Positions 36,551 to 49,291 of a DNA stretch of 64,000 bases are shown one piece after another; the first letter of the stretch is position 1, and each line of letters starts with the position of its first letter. This DNA comes from Trichopria drosophilae. Its lineage: Eukaryota; Arthropoda; Insecta; Hymenoptera; Diapriidae. A program made the translations under genes and the position numbers. The DNA lies in the NCBI GenBank assembly GCA_030407085.1, contig CM059582.1:2790001-2854000 (forward strand), read 5' to 3'. The notes below the pieces were generated by a model, which was not told where the DNA came from, did not search any database, and saw only the letters and a list, made by a program, of their open reading frames with translations.

Positions 36551-36813
36551 CTAATTAGGCCCCGCCTAAGTTATACCGTCCAAAGTTATATGTTTATGCA
36601 AAGTTATACATTTGGCTTGTCCAAAGTTATACCGCTCTCTTCCTCTCCTTCATCCATCGCATTGTTTCGCTGAGCGACACTCACTCACAGAAGCACTCAT
36701 TGCAGAATATAAACAGAGTTACGGAAGTAGGGATAGTGAGGGGCTATAACTTTGGAGAAACTCCCGCCATTTTAAAAGAACCGACAGTATAACTTAGGAT
36801 GGGGGCTACTGTA
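36551..36813. mobile_element. TA-flanked pogo-like MITE, copy 2
   Basis: A diverged copy of 34791-35070 in the same orientation: GGCCCCGCCTAAGTTATACC at the left, repeated AAGTTATAC words, CTTGTCCAAAGTTATACCGC, and an inverted right end GGGGGCTACTG followed by TA. The left tip has decayed. Confidence 0.7.
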
Positions 36814-36924
36814 TAAAAAAAATGTTTTTTCGTTTTGTTTTAAATAATTGTTATTTTGTTAATAAATCGATTTTTATCCATTAAATTTGTAACTTTTTAC
36901 GATTATATTTTTCTAAAATAATAA

Positions 36925-36972
36925 GGATGCTGCTGGATTCGAACCCGAGACGGCCGGTAGTACTGCTTGAGG
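36925..36972 (-). repeat. tRNA-like 3-prime half, minus strand
   Basis: On the minus strand: TACCGGCCGTCTCGGGTTCG then AATCCAGCAGC. The T-arm GTCTCGGGTTCGAATCC is intact-looking; the 5-prime half is absent. Confidence 0.45.
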
Positions 36973-36974
36973 TA

Positions 36975-37520
36975 GATGTATTAATTTTAAGTAGTAACAT
37001 GTCGCAATTGAAGTCTTTGAAAGAATATGGACGGAATAAAGCCTTTTTTTCTTAAAATTTATATTATGAATCTGCTTATCAAAATATGTAAGTCATGAAA
37101 GTTTGAAGTCGATATCACTGCAATTGTCTGCAGAATGATTGATTTAAGTAAAAAGGGCATATTTCCATAAACGAAAACCAAAATTGCTTGTTAACTATTT
37201 GTATATATTTATATAAAAGCTCATGTAGGTTATTTACTGAAAACATTTTTTGTTTTTATATGGTTTATTTATGGTATAGAGAAGATGTCAAGTCCTCGCA
37301 ATAAAAAAATAAAATGGAGGAATTCCTGGTATCGTAACTGTAAAAAAAACTGCGAAATTCGAGACTTAACCCGTACGAAACGCGAAATTCACGAGCAATT
37401 GACGAAAAAATATGTCATTATTTGTGTTGATTACACAGGTCAACATGGTTTTGTTGTTGGGAAGCTGTGGGTCATTTCCGATGTAATTTTGTGCCTAGAC
37501 TCCTAATCCGAAGTCAGAAG
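36975..37520. other. AT-rich intergenic DNA with one unrecognised 73-aa ORF
   Basis: The + ORF at 37285-37506 (MSSPRNKKIKWRNSWYRNCK at its start) is basic and resembles no family I know. It ends 15 bp before the long-TIR element and may belong to a transposon relic. Confidence 0.25.
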
Positions 37521-37870
37521 TGGCCCATCACATCAGGATTTTGAGATATTTGTGGATATGTACTCGAAAAACGTTTATTTTTGCTATTTTTTAGGTTATG
37601 TACAGAAGACACAACATTTTACAGTATTATCTCAAGACATTAATGGGATATGTCTCGTAATTTCAAAATGGCCATAACTTTCTAAGGAAAAACCGTAGGT
37701 AATCGAATAAAACCTCATTTTGAAGGGTAAAGCAGTAGTACAAGATGCCAATAGTACAGAAGGACAACAAAAAAATTGTTGCATTCTGTACGTAACTTCA
37801 AACATAGCAAAATAACGCATTTTTCGAATAGATAACCTCAAATACATCAAAATCCTGACGTGACGGACCA
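37521..37870. mobile_element. Long-TIR foldback element (350 bp)
   Basis: Arms of about 100 bp are inverted copies. The left starts TGGCCCATCACATCAGGATT and the right, reverse-complemented, starts TGGTCCGTCACGTCAGGATT. The match continues through TTCGAAAAA-type sequence, TTTGCTAT and GTACAGAA to about 37625 / 37765. No target-site duplication is evident at these limits. The ORF on the minus strand is a shadow of the arm. Confidence 0.65.
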
Positions 37871-38154
37871 GGGGGAAACGCGCTTCAGCAATGCCAAATC
37901 TATTTTTCGCCTATTTTCTGATTTTTAACGTCTCCCCACGGACTCAATTTTCATCAAAACGAAACGTATGAGGGGGCCAATTCTTCGCCTTTTCAAACTC
38001 TACAACGTTGTTGTATATGATATTTCGCTAGCATTTTACGGAAATGAGTTAGACGCGGAAAACTGCAAAAAAGGCCACTTCAATTCTGAGCTTCAGATCC
38101 CAATTTGGTATTAAACTTTTTTGCTCGGAATGATGTCAAGATTCACCCCCTGCA

Positions 38155-38190
38155 ATATTATGCGGGAGTTCTGGGACACCCTGTATAATA
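38155..38190 (-). mobile_element. Possible transposon terminus (ACAGGGTGTCCCAGAA)
   Basis: GTTCTGGGACACCCTGTATA is, on the minus strand, the TATACAGGGTGTCCCAGAAC sequence often found at ends of insect transposable elements. The partner end was not found. Confidence 0.3.
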
Positions 38191-38199
38191 AAGTTTGAC

Positions 38200-39034
38200 A
38201 TACAATTTCCCAAGCGTATATGATACAGATGTAGAAAAACTGCTTCACTCCAAAAATGAAATGAGGAATATGTTTTTAATGTACTTTTTGCTGCTGAATA
38301 AGGCAATCGATTTTTTGGAGATTTTTGCATTTATTCTGAAAAGAAATAAATTTTAGTAAGAAAAGTTGAAACAAATACTTTTAATTTTACTAATTCGTTA
38401 AATTCATTTAGGATTTATTACAAAAAAAATACTTACGCATCTACTGATTGATATAAACTCACCTTTCCATTCGTTTCGAAATAGATCGTAAAAAGCAGAA
38501 TGTCAAAATAACACTTAATGTCAACATTGTTGTCATTAATATGTCTAAAAAAAAGGTAATAAAGCTGTGGTATGTTCATTAAGAGTTTTGTTCGTTATAG
38601 GTTATGTAAATATATGAAAATTGTATCATTAGAAGTAAATGTACAGGTTAACATCCTTAACACATGACATTAGTTACTAATGAATCACATATTTTTTTAA
38701 TTCATCGTGTGTTAAAAACTCTGGAATTTTCGATAATTCAGGATACCCACATCACAAGGAAAAATGACCTCAACCTATTTACAGGATTTTATTCCAAAAA
38801 TTCAATGATTATAACACCCTTGACCTTGTAAACGACAATCAAGGCTATTTCAAGGGCAAGTCCTTATTAGCAAATGGATCCAGTGTCATATATAGTATAG
38901 AGTCCTTATGAAAAAATGGGTTTATATTTGAAATGATCTTGACTGTCATTTGCAAGGTCAAATTTGAAGTTACTGACGTGCGATTGATCTTTCATATATG
39001 CACACTTCGATAAATCTGCATGCAACATCGTTGT
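38200..39034. other. AT-rich intergenic DNA
   Basis: No gene recognised. Several CAAGG/GACCTTG words occur at 38.75-38.97 kb, suggestive of an old repeat. Confidence 0.35.
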
Positions 39035-39113
39035 TGGATTTGAGCTCCACCTCGCGCTAGAGAAAATAATTTATCTGCCTTGTTTCTTATTAGACAATAT
39101 AAAAATATCAATG
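39035..39113 (+). repeat. Dispersed repeat, copy 1 (GGATTTGAGCTCCACCT)
   Basis: Similar to 48116-48200: TGGATTTGAGC(T/G)CCACCT, then GAGAAA(A/G)TAATTTAT, then TATAAAAATAT(C/T). It contains a CCACCT word near a GCGC. Confidence 0.5.
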
Positions 39114-39404
39114 TACATGAAAGAACTAACTTCTTTCACATTATCATATTGAAAAGTTACTGCATGAGAAAATTTCCAGGGCATTTTCTTTACAGTGTAG
39201 ACATTCGTCGGAAAGAGATCAATGAATGTCTCATTCAAACATGTCTCAAGCATTTCCGAGCATTTTCTTAAAACATATTTTACTGATAAATGTATAATTA
39301 ACAATTCAATAAAATTTTTAACACAATAAAAAATGAAACCCTTAACTTTCGTCATTTAAATCTCTTTTATATAAAATATTTGGCATTGAATACTATCTTT
39401 AGAA

Positions 39405-39690
39405 ATGTCTGAAGTACCGAAAGACGTAGACGACGTGCATCACGAAGTATACAAATCTTCTTTCATTACGATTTCAAGTTTCCCGGTTAGCTCGTTTTTG
39501 TCGGGTGCTTCAGGATCCCCTAGGGTCCGTTTACATCGACGCCGGCGCCATCGATTTTTTCGACACCCCCTATCTTTATAATACATGCGATTATGTCACT
39601 GTATGCGACATTTCTGAAATTCGTGCACTTTTCTGGAACGAATGGACTGCAGGGGAGTCGCTATTGTATGTCAAAAATGTATTTCATTAA
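39405..39690 (+). other. Unrecognised exon-like segment
   Basis: After an acceptor-like TACTATCTTTAG (39391-39402), an ATG at 39405 opens about 57 codons beginning MSEVPKDVDDVHHEVYKSSF. A second overlapping frame, open to 39690, reads DPLGSVYIDAGAIDFFDTPY. The local GC is higher than its surroundings. I recognise neither product and saw no good donor, so it may be a transposon fragment or chance. Confidence 0.2.
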
Positions 39691-40100
39691 GCACACGAAT
39701 GTACCTTGTATCAAATATTTCATTTGCATGATATTAAAATTGGGAAACATACAACTGTGTAAAATACATTTTTTCGTATATATTGTTGTATTGATTTTTT
39801 CATTACTTAAAATAATGTTGTAATTTGTTAAAAATATTTACATTTAAAATTTTTAAAAGCGTATCTTACCATCCTCAAGGTAACAACTATTATGATAAAT
39901 ATATACGATTAAAGGGGTGTTAGGTATGACATTTGTAATTCTCCTTTCAGATTGACATATTTTGTGTAGGTTAATTTGTATTTTTAACTATATAAATCTT
40001 GAAAATTAAATAACTACTAATTTCAAGTAAAGAGTAGGTCAGTGTGCACTGTTCACTTTTCAAATAGTTTTTTTAAAGAGTAAATAGTAATTATATACGT
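39691..40100. other. AT-rich intergenic DNA
   Basis: Nothing recognised. Confidence 0.4.
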
Positions 40101-40109
40101 AAATATATA

Positions 40110-40230
40110 CGTTAGGTTGTACGTCCGTCCGTCCGAGGGCAAAATTTTGTATACGCCATATCTCGCGACTGGCAGGACGAATTTAAAAAGTACAAACGAA
40201 TTTGGGTTTCTCTTGGCCAAACTTAGATCT
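40110..40230. repeat. Possible transposon-derived block with (CGTC)n
   Basis: TGTACGTCCGTCCGTCCGAG is followed by ACGCCATATCTCGCGACTGG. Short CCGTC runs next to a TATCTCG sequence recur in dispersed insect repeats. No terminus was identified. Confidence 0.3.
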
Positions 40231-43200
40231 GATTAGTTTTTGGAGATAATGCATACTAGATTATGGGGAGGATTAACAAAAAAACGCTCAAAAAACACGT
40301 TTTTTCTAGGCTAAATGTTTCAAAATCATTAGAAAATGCAAAACCTTCCTTTATAACGTTATTGTAAAAATACACTTAATTAATTATTATTAATAACAGG
40401 GGAAGAAAGAATTGTGACGTATCTTCTTACTAACTGAATTAGTGCCTCTTCATTTTTAAATTAGTACGATGTGACTACTAATGCATAATTAACACTAACT
40501 GTCCTGAACAGCGGGGCCCTGTGCAGGATCCATTCTTGTACATCAGATTATACACTTAGCCTGATTTGACCTGAATAGATTCAGGATTATCGTAAATAAG
40601 TTGTTGACATTGTCACCGCTAGATACCATACGGCACTGCTTTATTCTCGTTATAGAAGTGTTCTATAGCAAATTGTATTTGAAGTTTCATATAATACGTC
40701 CATAACATTGTGAACACGCTAGAAAACTACGGGTGTAATAGTGAAAAATAATAAGCACCATTTGTATTTTGACGAAACGAAATATCAAACTTAATTACCT
40801 AAAACGTCGAGCTATATATTCTTTACCAGACCGGGTTCTGATCGGTTCCTGATCTGGTCTGACAGTCCAAAATTTTACATTGGTAATTTAAATTCAGATA
40901 GGAAAATTGTCTCCTTTATATTTATTTTTAAATAGCAACTGATACACGATAATTAAAGAAGTAAGCCAATTCAATTTGTGTGTAAAGAAAAATATAAATA
41001 TTAGTGTCATAAAACTGCAAAAAACAATAATTAAAACCGATTATAAATGTTCACATTTTTTGAGGTACAATACAATCTGATAAAAAGTCCATAATATTAA
41101 ATTGAAGATGAAAATATTTGTAGATATTTGCGTGTTTTAATTAAGCATTCATATTTATGCAAGATACATAATATTGATTTTACTTTGTACGGAATTAAAT
41201 CTACTCATGCGATAGCGAATTTTTCGCAAGAGCGAACCATTTACTATTACATCTTCTTGTTCTACTAACTACGTGCCACCGCATACTAAGTAATATGCGT
41301 GCAATTAAAGTTACTGCTCTCCATATTATTATTCATATTAAATTCAGTTGAAATTGCTTTATTTAAATTTATTTCGTTTCCTTTATATTTACATATTCGA
41401 GAGCATTCAATAACTGAAACACGTTTCTGGCTACTCAGGAGTTTGACATATACCTTCATATTTCGATAATTATTCCGATGTGGTCAAAAATAAATAATTA
41501 TTTACCAAAATAAGTAAAAAAAATAGATTTGTTAATTGCCAAAATACGATTTTAATCTTAAAAGTATTTACACAACATTGACCCTTCTTCGACGCTCACA
41601 ATGTATACTTAAAATAAGGTTATAACAGTTGACAAGAGCAGTGACTGAAAGATGTAATATTTATCAAAAGGACAAGACTTTTGCCCTTAGCTACCCAACA
41701 GTTACGTCTCAGAGCGAGACGAACTAAATTTTGCGCTATTTTATTTTTGGATTTGTGGGCCATCTAGCACCGCTAAGTAATTTGTATTTATTTAAAAAGA
41801 TTTTTTTCATATTATCGTGGAAAATTACCACAATCATATAGAATACGTCCATGAAAATTTGGCATAGATATTTTTTTATACTAAATATTTGTTAATTACC
41901 CTCACTAATAGAAGATTTCCAATCGTCGTTCCTAAAAAAGTATCTTTTATGTCTAATACATCAATCTTTGAGTGTACAATTTTCCCAGCCGATAAAAAAG
42001 AAACCAGGCCATTTTTTGAGATTTTTTATTTCAAACTAAGTTTCAAAGGAAAAGTGCAAAGTATCTGTCTATGTTATCGAATGGGCGTGAGAATGACAAG
42101 AAATTAACAAACTTAAATCTGGACAAATACGACATTTCTGTTATGCAAATATGACTCGTCAAAAGCAACAAGAAGTTTGAAATCATTTGCACGTGCCTGC
42201 ACTCAACCGGTATAATTAGTTAATTTTCGCCATTTACGCTCCGCTGCTCAACTAAGGCACAGTAATTATTTTCGCGACATTTGTATGCAATTTAATATAA
42301 TTTTTGAAAAAAATATTTAACTGTAAAATGCTGGTACTCTTTTGATGGTCCTAATCAAATTTTGCCATTCACAGGGCTCAAAATTACGAATTTAAAAGAA
42401 GGAGGATAAAAACACTTGTCGTTTAGAATGATTCAATGTAAGTAGTAGTAAAAGCGCTCGGTCGTTTCAGCAAAGACAAAGCGCCTCGTAAATTCTCGGC
42501 TAAATTATGTAATAGTTACTATACGTATTCTCCAAACAATAATTTATTTATGTCAAAGCCATTTGAAGTCATTGATATTTTGATTTACGTTTTACAGTTC
42601 CTGTAGAGTAATGGCGTACTATAAATAAATTGTTTAATGCGCGAACGAATAAAAGTGCTTTTAGTTTATTACATTCAAAAATACTTTTATACGATGTTGT
42701 TATGTACATAAAAAAGTATTTTTTAAATTCTTTGTTCGTTCAAAGTTTTAGATAATTTACGAATGCACTGGTCAAAAAAGATTTGCCTAAAATTTTTAAC
42801 GCGGCCCCGGTTTATCTGAGTATTTACGCTAATCGATTGAATTTGGCTTTATTAAGGTTCATCATGGCGATATCAAGTTTTAAAGTTACCTTTTAAATTA
42901 TTCTTACGCGACCTCAATTCGGTTCGTCCCGATTCGCATAATTCTACCTAAACGTTTCATTTTACATTGAAACGCTCAAAGAGAATATCACAAAGAAAAT
43001 GCGTGGATAAAAGTTAACGTTTGCATTGTTTTAATTTTACATAATTATATAGAATATTTAAGAACTAATATTTAATTTCTGCAAAACAAAGATACTAAGT
43101 GTATGACTAAATACTCGTGGTCTTGACTTTGTTCACCTATAATTTTTTTGGAGCGAAACTTCAGATTTTCTTCTGCTGGTAACGAACTATTCATTCGTTG

Positions 43201-46200
43201 GACGTTATACTTTTTTTCTGGGAGAATTTTCTTCTCGAGAGTGGAACATTTCTATCCTACTGAGAAACAAAGTAGCTTGAATGAGAAAAATGGTTACCTA
43301 AACTAGACAAAATAGAAATTTAGAGCCATTCACATATTCCAGTTGACGTTCGTACATCTCACTCGTTAATATTCTAATTAATATCTATTGGAGGTAGGAT
43401 TACTTACTAGGTTCTAATTAAAACAATATTAACAAGTGAGTTATTAAATAGTCACTGTACCAATAAAATGTAAAATAAATTGATTTGTACTTTGTACGTA
43501 CATTGAAACATTTTTCCATAAAAATACTAATCGTTATTTAATTTTACTTCAGTAGATACTAACAATAAACGTAAATTTAAATTTATATACAGCAGGCAAT
43601 CGATGTTCCTGTCTAGAATGTTTGTTGTCACCAGAGGTATTGTATTACATGTACCAACGGTTTTAGTAAATTAAGGTCGAAGTGACCTAGATTGCGTACG
43701 GTTAAAAGTTTTCTCATTAACTATATTTGCTCTAATGTTCATGACACCTTACCTCGTGTAGTACACGAAGGGATAGTCACATCAAATTTCCAAAATCGTG
43801 TTTTTGACTTCTTGAACTTAAACTACAAGTTACATCTAATTCTGTGAATATACGCAGAGAAGCATTTGCTGTAAATTGCAGAGAAAAATTAATTTTATTA
43901 GATTGCTATTGCAACAAGATACAGATAAATTTACAAATAATTATGTAAACATTGTAGATAATCTGCTATTGTTTATCTTGCTTTAAAATTAAGACATTTT
44001 TTTTTTCAATAAAAAAAAAATAGTTTCAATGTTATAGTAAATAAAGACAATTCTTTTGACAATGCTGTTAATTTTATTATTATTACACAACAATATCTAT
44101 TTCCGTTTATTTTTGAAACATGCAGTTAATTTTTATGGATGAAACACATTGGGAGAGCAATAAATGTTTCTTATTGAAATTGTAATAAACGTCACAAATA
44201 TTTCTCTCAGGATCAATAATATTGATGATACTTTCAGTAAGAACGACCTACATTTCCATTATATCAGTCAGCGTGCGTGTTTGGGGACATCTATATAGAA
44301 TATCCTAATACATTTCTTCTACCAGTTTACTCAATTCCCAAAGTCTGAAGGCCTCATCCATGAAAATTTCGCAAAGTTATTCATGACCGAGGGAAAATAT
44401 CAAGTTGGATCAATGGACCGGACACGACTTCATTAGCATTTGCGAGAGTTGTTCGATTTATACCTTTTTTTATGTAAAAGACACTCGACGTTGCACGAAA
44501 AGTATTTTGGCTAGCATCGATTTATTATTGCAAGTGATAGATAGGGATGACGTCACTGTTGAGGAACAGAATAGGATCGGTTATCACCCTGATACCGGAA
44601 ACTTGGGGTGAAAAATAATCGAACGAGTCTTCTCGTCATGCGTACTAGGTTCAACAATCCTTCTGATAAGTGGGAAATGAGGCATCGGATACTGTATAAG
44701 TGATTCAATCCCGCAGAATGAAATATTTTTTGAAATTCACTTGAAATTCCTGGGTAAACCCAATTTCGACATTTTCCATGTTGCAGCTATCGTTATCGAT
44801 TTGCAAACTATCTATTTTTTTTTCAATTATATTGCTTTTTAATTGATACGTAGCTTGATCAAGTTTAGGAAAATTGGTATTTTTATTTCCAATATTTAGA
44901 GTAACAATGCATTCACCAGACTGAAAATAAATGATTTTTATATTATATACGTTCGTGAAGAATTCGGTTCATTTATTTTATTTCACATGAAAGTAATTAT
45001 TTGTAATTCAGAGTTATTGTTCAAATTAGCAATCACAAGTCTTCAGGGTGTACAAATAAGTAAACAACTTTTTAGTTCATCTGCTATTTATGTAGATTCA
45101 CACTTTCTATACATTTTTATGTTTTTTTAAATATTATGATTAGATTCAACAAAATATCTATTCAAAACTTATTGAATGTAAAATTACAAAAGTAATGTAA
45201 AATCACCACGAAATATTTTAAAATTTTGCAGCATTTTTGTAATTTTAGAATAGTAGTTGAATTTTCAAAACAAAATTTTCTAAGAGTGTAATTTTGCAGA
45301 GTTAGAAAGTTTCTATTCATTAGGTGGATTCTTACTCTGATTAATATTCCATGTAAAAATAAGACAAAACTACGTCAGTAGTTATCTTATTTTCAAATTT
45401 GACTTTGACAAAATTCCCATGCGACAAATAAATAATTCTACAGGACATAAAATGAAGTAATAATATAGCCGAATGTATAAACAATTAATTTGATTACAAC
45501 TACGAATCAGGTACAAGTACGAATCACGAAACAAACGTGAACTACGCCACAGAAAATTAGAATATGATGCAAAAGCTTTTTCAATTCATTTCTTTTCCTT
45601 CTAATTGACAAAAAGTATTTTGAAGTACAGAAGATCGGCCATAAAAAAATAAGAATACCTACTAATTATAAAAGCAATAGAAAATATTCACAAAAAAGGA
45701 AACAGTTCTTTAAAAATCATTCCACACAGTTAATGAACTGTAGTTGGTTCAACTATCTTAAATTAGTAGAACCATCAACTATGAAAAAACGGTGTACTTG
45801 ACATCATTTAATTTAACTTAATAATTTTACAGCGATATTGTAACTGTTTTTAAGTGGTAACTCAATTCATGATTAAAAAATGTAAATTGAACTATCTTTA
45901 TTATTATTAAATAAATTTCCATAATATATTCGCACATTAATTATTTTTTGCGTGCTTTTAATTAAATGTATATATTCTTGTGTAAAATACGAAACAAAGC
46001 TCCGCCGATAGCTCTAGAATTGCAAATTTTCCGGAGACTTCTGAAAGATGTAAGAGACAATATCAAAAAAACAAAATTGTCCAATTTTTAAATATTTCTG
46101 ATAACCTTCTGCAGAGGATTAAATTGATCTAAAGGAATATAACGAGGTCGGTCCACTTTTTTGACGTTTGTAACATTTGGTTAAAGAGAATTAATTAATT

Positions 46201-47551
46201 GAACTGAACAATTAACAGTATCTACGAAAAATTGCTGTATTTGCTGTAAGCAGGAAATTAATATTCCAAATTTAACGTTTTTGAAAACAAGCATTTAATA
46301 AAAATTTAGTCTCAAGGTCTGCCAATGTCCATACATTAAGGCCCATTACTGTTTAAGAATGTAGTAAATCATGTGAATGATACTAAATGAAATTGATAGA
46401 CTTTTCGTTTTTCAAGTATTCTGTATAAAATTTGGCATGGAAAGGACTTTAAAGTATAAAACCACTAGATCTGAGACATTTTGCATTTCGTACAAAAATC
46501 TGAAATATCGCATATTTACTTTTTTTTTATTTTTCCTTTGGAAGAAGTGATGTTATGTTCATAATAGTTGTGAAGTTAAAATGAAGCCCGTTATTTATGG
46601 CAATTTTCCGATAGAGGGCTACATTTTAATTTTATATCATCGTAAATGTTTAAAGTATATGATGTGATAAGTTATGACGTGTTCTTCCTGACATAACAGT
46701 TATGGTTGTAGACTCATGAACAATGCGTATTCTGTTAGAGCGATTGCCATTGTGATATGTTACAAATATATATGTGTGAATGTATTATGCAGAAAAAAAC
46801 AAAGATGAAAATGAATATGTCGAAGGTCATACTGAAACATTAATATAATAACATAAGTTTAACATAAACTAACTAAAATGAATAAAAACGATATCGGTTA
46901 GGAATAATTTTCTTTATTAATCTGTCTATTTGCTACATGAGAACAAAAATGTAAGCGGTCCAATATAATTGTTTGAAATCTTTGGAACCACTATTTTACT
47001 TCGTAAAAAGAGAAAAATTGAATCAATAAACCAATATAAATGTCGAGATTTTAAACAACTATACAGAGACAGTCCGATTGGAGATCATATGTGCATTAGA
47101 TTGCCCAGCGTCCATATTGTACTTTCTTTGTTAAATTCTTAAATTCTGACCTCAGGAAACCATCAAATTTTGCTAGAAATATCCTCCGTATGAGATTCGT
47201 CATTTTGTATATTGCATTTCTGGTGTTTAAATAACTATCAGCGATCTGAAATATCCCATCAATGATAATTTGCTTTCGAGCACATGAAAAATAAACGTAA
47301 AACGCTAAAATTTATAAATTGAAAAAAATCCATTCAAGCGCCATTTTGAAATTGTAATTTTAAAAAAAAGAAACTTTTTTTTATATATAATCGTCCTTGG
47401 AAATCCGGATGACCTTTTAGAAAGATTTCGTAACGATAAACTAGTGCGCCCATTAAAAATAGTTCATAAAAAAGAAAGGTCAAAAAATGGGTATTTTAAA
47501 ATGGGTTACTTTACAAACGAATATGATTTTTTCCATATTCCAAAAATATAC
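40231..47551. other. AT-rich intergenic or intronic DNA
   Basis: No gene or clear element was found. A moderate GC patch lies at 42.43-42.50 kb. A small + ORF (68 aa, 44405-44611) in a somewhat GC-richer stretch is not recognised. Short poly(A)/poly(T) runs occur near 44.0 and 44.8 kb. Confidence 0.4.
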
Positions 47552-47795
47552 TATATCTCGGGTGCACCTCAAAAACCCGACCAATCACAAAACAGACACT
47601 TCAAAAACCCGACATTAAAAAAAACAGACATTTCAAATACACACATTCAAAAACAATACATTTCAAAATGCACACATATTTTGAAAGTCTGTTTTTTTAA
47701 GTATCTGGTTTTTCAATTTCAAGTTTTTTAAATGTCGGATTTTTTAATTGTCTGTTTTGTGATCTGTCGGGTTTTTGAGGCCCACCCTATATCTC
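47552..47795. mobile_element. Foldback MITE with perfect 8-bp TSD and internal subrepeats
   Basis: The element 47560-47787 (228 bp) is flanked by TATATCTC at 47552-47559 and 47788-47795. The terminal inverted repeats GGGTG(C/G)(A/G)CCTCAAAAACCCGAC continue through (A/G)ATCACAAAACAGACA. The interior carries diverged subrepeats of the type ACAGACATTTCAAAA and inverted counterparts, so nearly the whole element can fold on itself. An 8-bp TSD indicates hAT/P/Merlin-type mobilisation. No coding capacity. Confidence 0.82.
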
Positions 47796-48115
47796 TATTA
47801 AAATTGTCCAATACCAAATTCTTTCTATAACAGGGCATATATGAATCGAAACTTCGATTTGGGTCAAGAATAAATGGGAAATGATGTTTTGAGATACGAG
47901 TTTCTTCGAGATACACTAGGTGGCGGACATATCTGAAAATGAAGTGGACCATTCATTACGTCAAATGACATAATGTGCAATGAGCGAGTTACCCCTCGTC
48001 TTTGCAATTTGTCGGGGAAAAAGAGGCATATCACGATTTGTATTGCCTGATGCCCCATTTCTACGTGACTGAATTCCTTATGATAACTTCAGTGCAACCG
48101 TGCCCAATGTCAATT
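47796..48115. other. Intergenic DNA, nothing recognised
   Basis: Two overlapping minus-strand ORFs (74 and 64 aa) are composition artefacts and show no family signature. Confidence 0.35.
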
Positions 48116-48200
48116 TTGGATTTGAGCGCCACCTGCACGAGAAAGTAATTTATGTATATAGTTTATTTTTCACCATACTATATAAAAATATTCATTGTCA
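48116..48200 (+). repeat. Dispersed repeat, copy 2
   Basis: Matches 39035-39113 in block order (GGATTTGAGCGCCACCT, GAGAAAGTAATTTAT, TATAAAAATATTC). Confidence 0.5.
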
Positions 48201-48599
48201 TATATGGGAAAATTACCATATACATCAGAAAATTTACCATAAAATGTACGGTACGGCGTAAATGTGAAAGTTATCAAATTGCAATTTTTTTAATGCCTTT
48301 ATTGAAGGTACATTTAAGGCTAATTTAACGCCGCAATACCGAATTTTAGGCTCTTTATTTAAATAAAGAAACACGTGGGCCTGATAACTTGGCCGTCAAA
48401 CTGGAACGACCATGCTAGAAAATCCCTTCGAAGGTCGTAAAAAATACTTTGCAATCTAGATTTTTACACATATTCGATTCAAATTAAATGTTAAAAATAC
48501 TAAAAATAAAAAGAAAGTCTGCAAATATGATAATCTTGAATTGCAGAACAATTAATCACGAATAATAACAACAAAATGTTGCAATATTTGTAGGAAATA

Positions 48600-48970
48600 A
48601 CAAAGTTTGCAGGAATATCTCCGATATCTGCCGAGTTTTTAGAACGAGTCTCGCCGAACTTAAGGAGGTCAATGTGTGCAGGTCGACTCGCCTCCCCGAC
48701 TCCGGGCTAGATTGGGTTAATTCTGCCCTGGCGGAAATAGGGGGCGCGACCACCCCAGTTGCGTTATGGCTGATTTATGCCCCGGCCTTACCCGCGAAAT
48801 CCTGGAATTCACCCAGTAGGGATTACAGCGATAATACGTTAAGTTCCGGTCGACATCAGCATTCACGTAGGTTGATTTTTCGGATTTTCGAATTAACCCT
48901 ACGGTACGTGACATGCGTATGCGACCCTTTCGCTAATTGCGGTTTCCTCGTTATCGACTGCTCTTTCTTT
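48600..48970. other. GC-rich patch, promoter-like or repeat-derived
   Basis: Contains CGACTCGCCTCCCCGACTCC, GGCGGAAATAGGGGGCGCG and CCCCGGCCTTACCCGCG in AT-rich surroundings. The 102-aa + ORF and overlapping minus ORFs are not recognised. The word GGAGGTCAATGT recurs in the 62.9-kb islet (GGAGGTCAATGTTAGG), hinting at a shared repeat family. Confidence 0.3.
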
Positions 48971-49291
48971 GTTCTCTTTTAATTGTCTTTTAATTGTGAT
49001 ACATCGTTAGGAAATCCATTGCACCGCTTTGAAGGATTTACAGCCAAGCAGTCACCCTGCGAGGATTGAACAGCTTTCATACTGGAAAATTGCAACACGC
49101 CATTTTGATCCGATTCAATTTTGCTTTCGAGTACGTCATTAATGATCGACAAAAATGAAAGGGAAGGCCAAAAATACATCATTAATACGTCATTCGAAAA
49201 CCTTTGTTTAATACTGACATTGGAGAATGACATTTTAGAAATCAATGCTAATAAATTGTAATTATCTTCAACGGAATTAATATTGTTTTTA
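48971..49291. other. AT-rich DNA
   Basis: Nothing recognised; the 88-aa minus ORF is unsupported. Confidence 0.35.

Noticed and set aside
40830..40866. CAGACC...GGTCTG inverted repeat
   Set aside because: Only 6 paired bases at the ends and a mismatched interior, so it could be chance.
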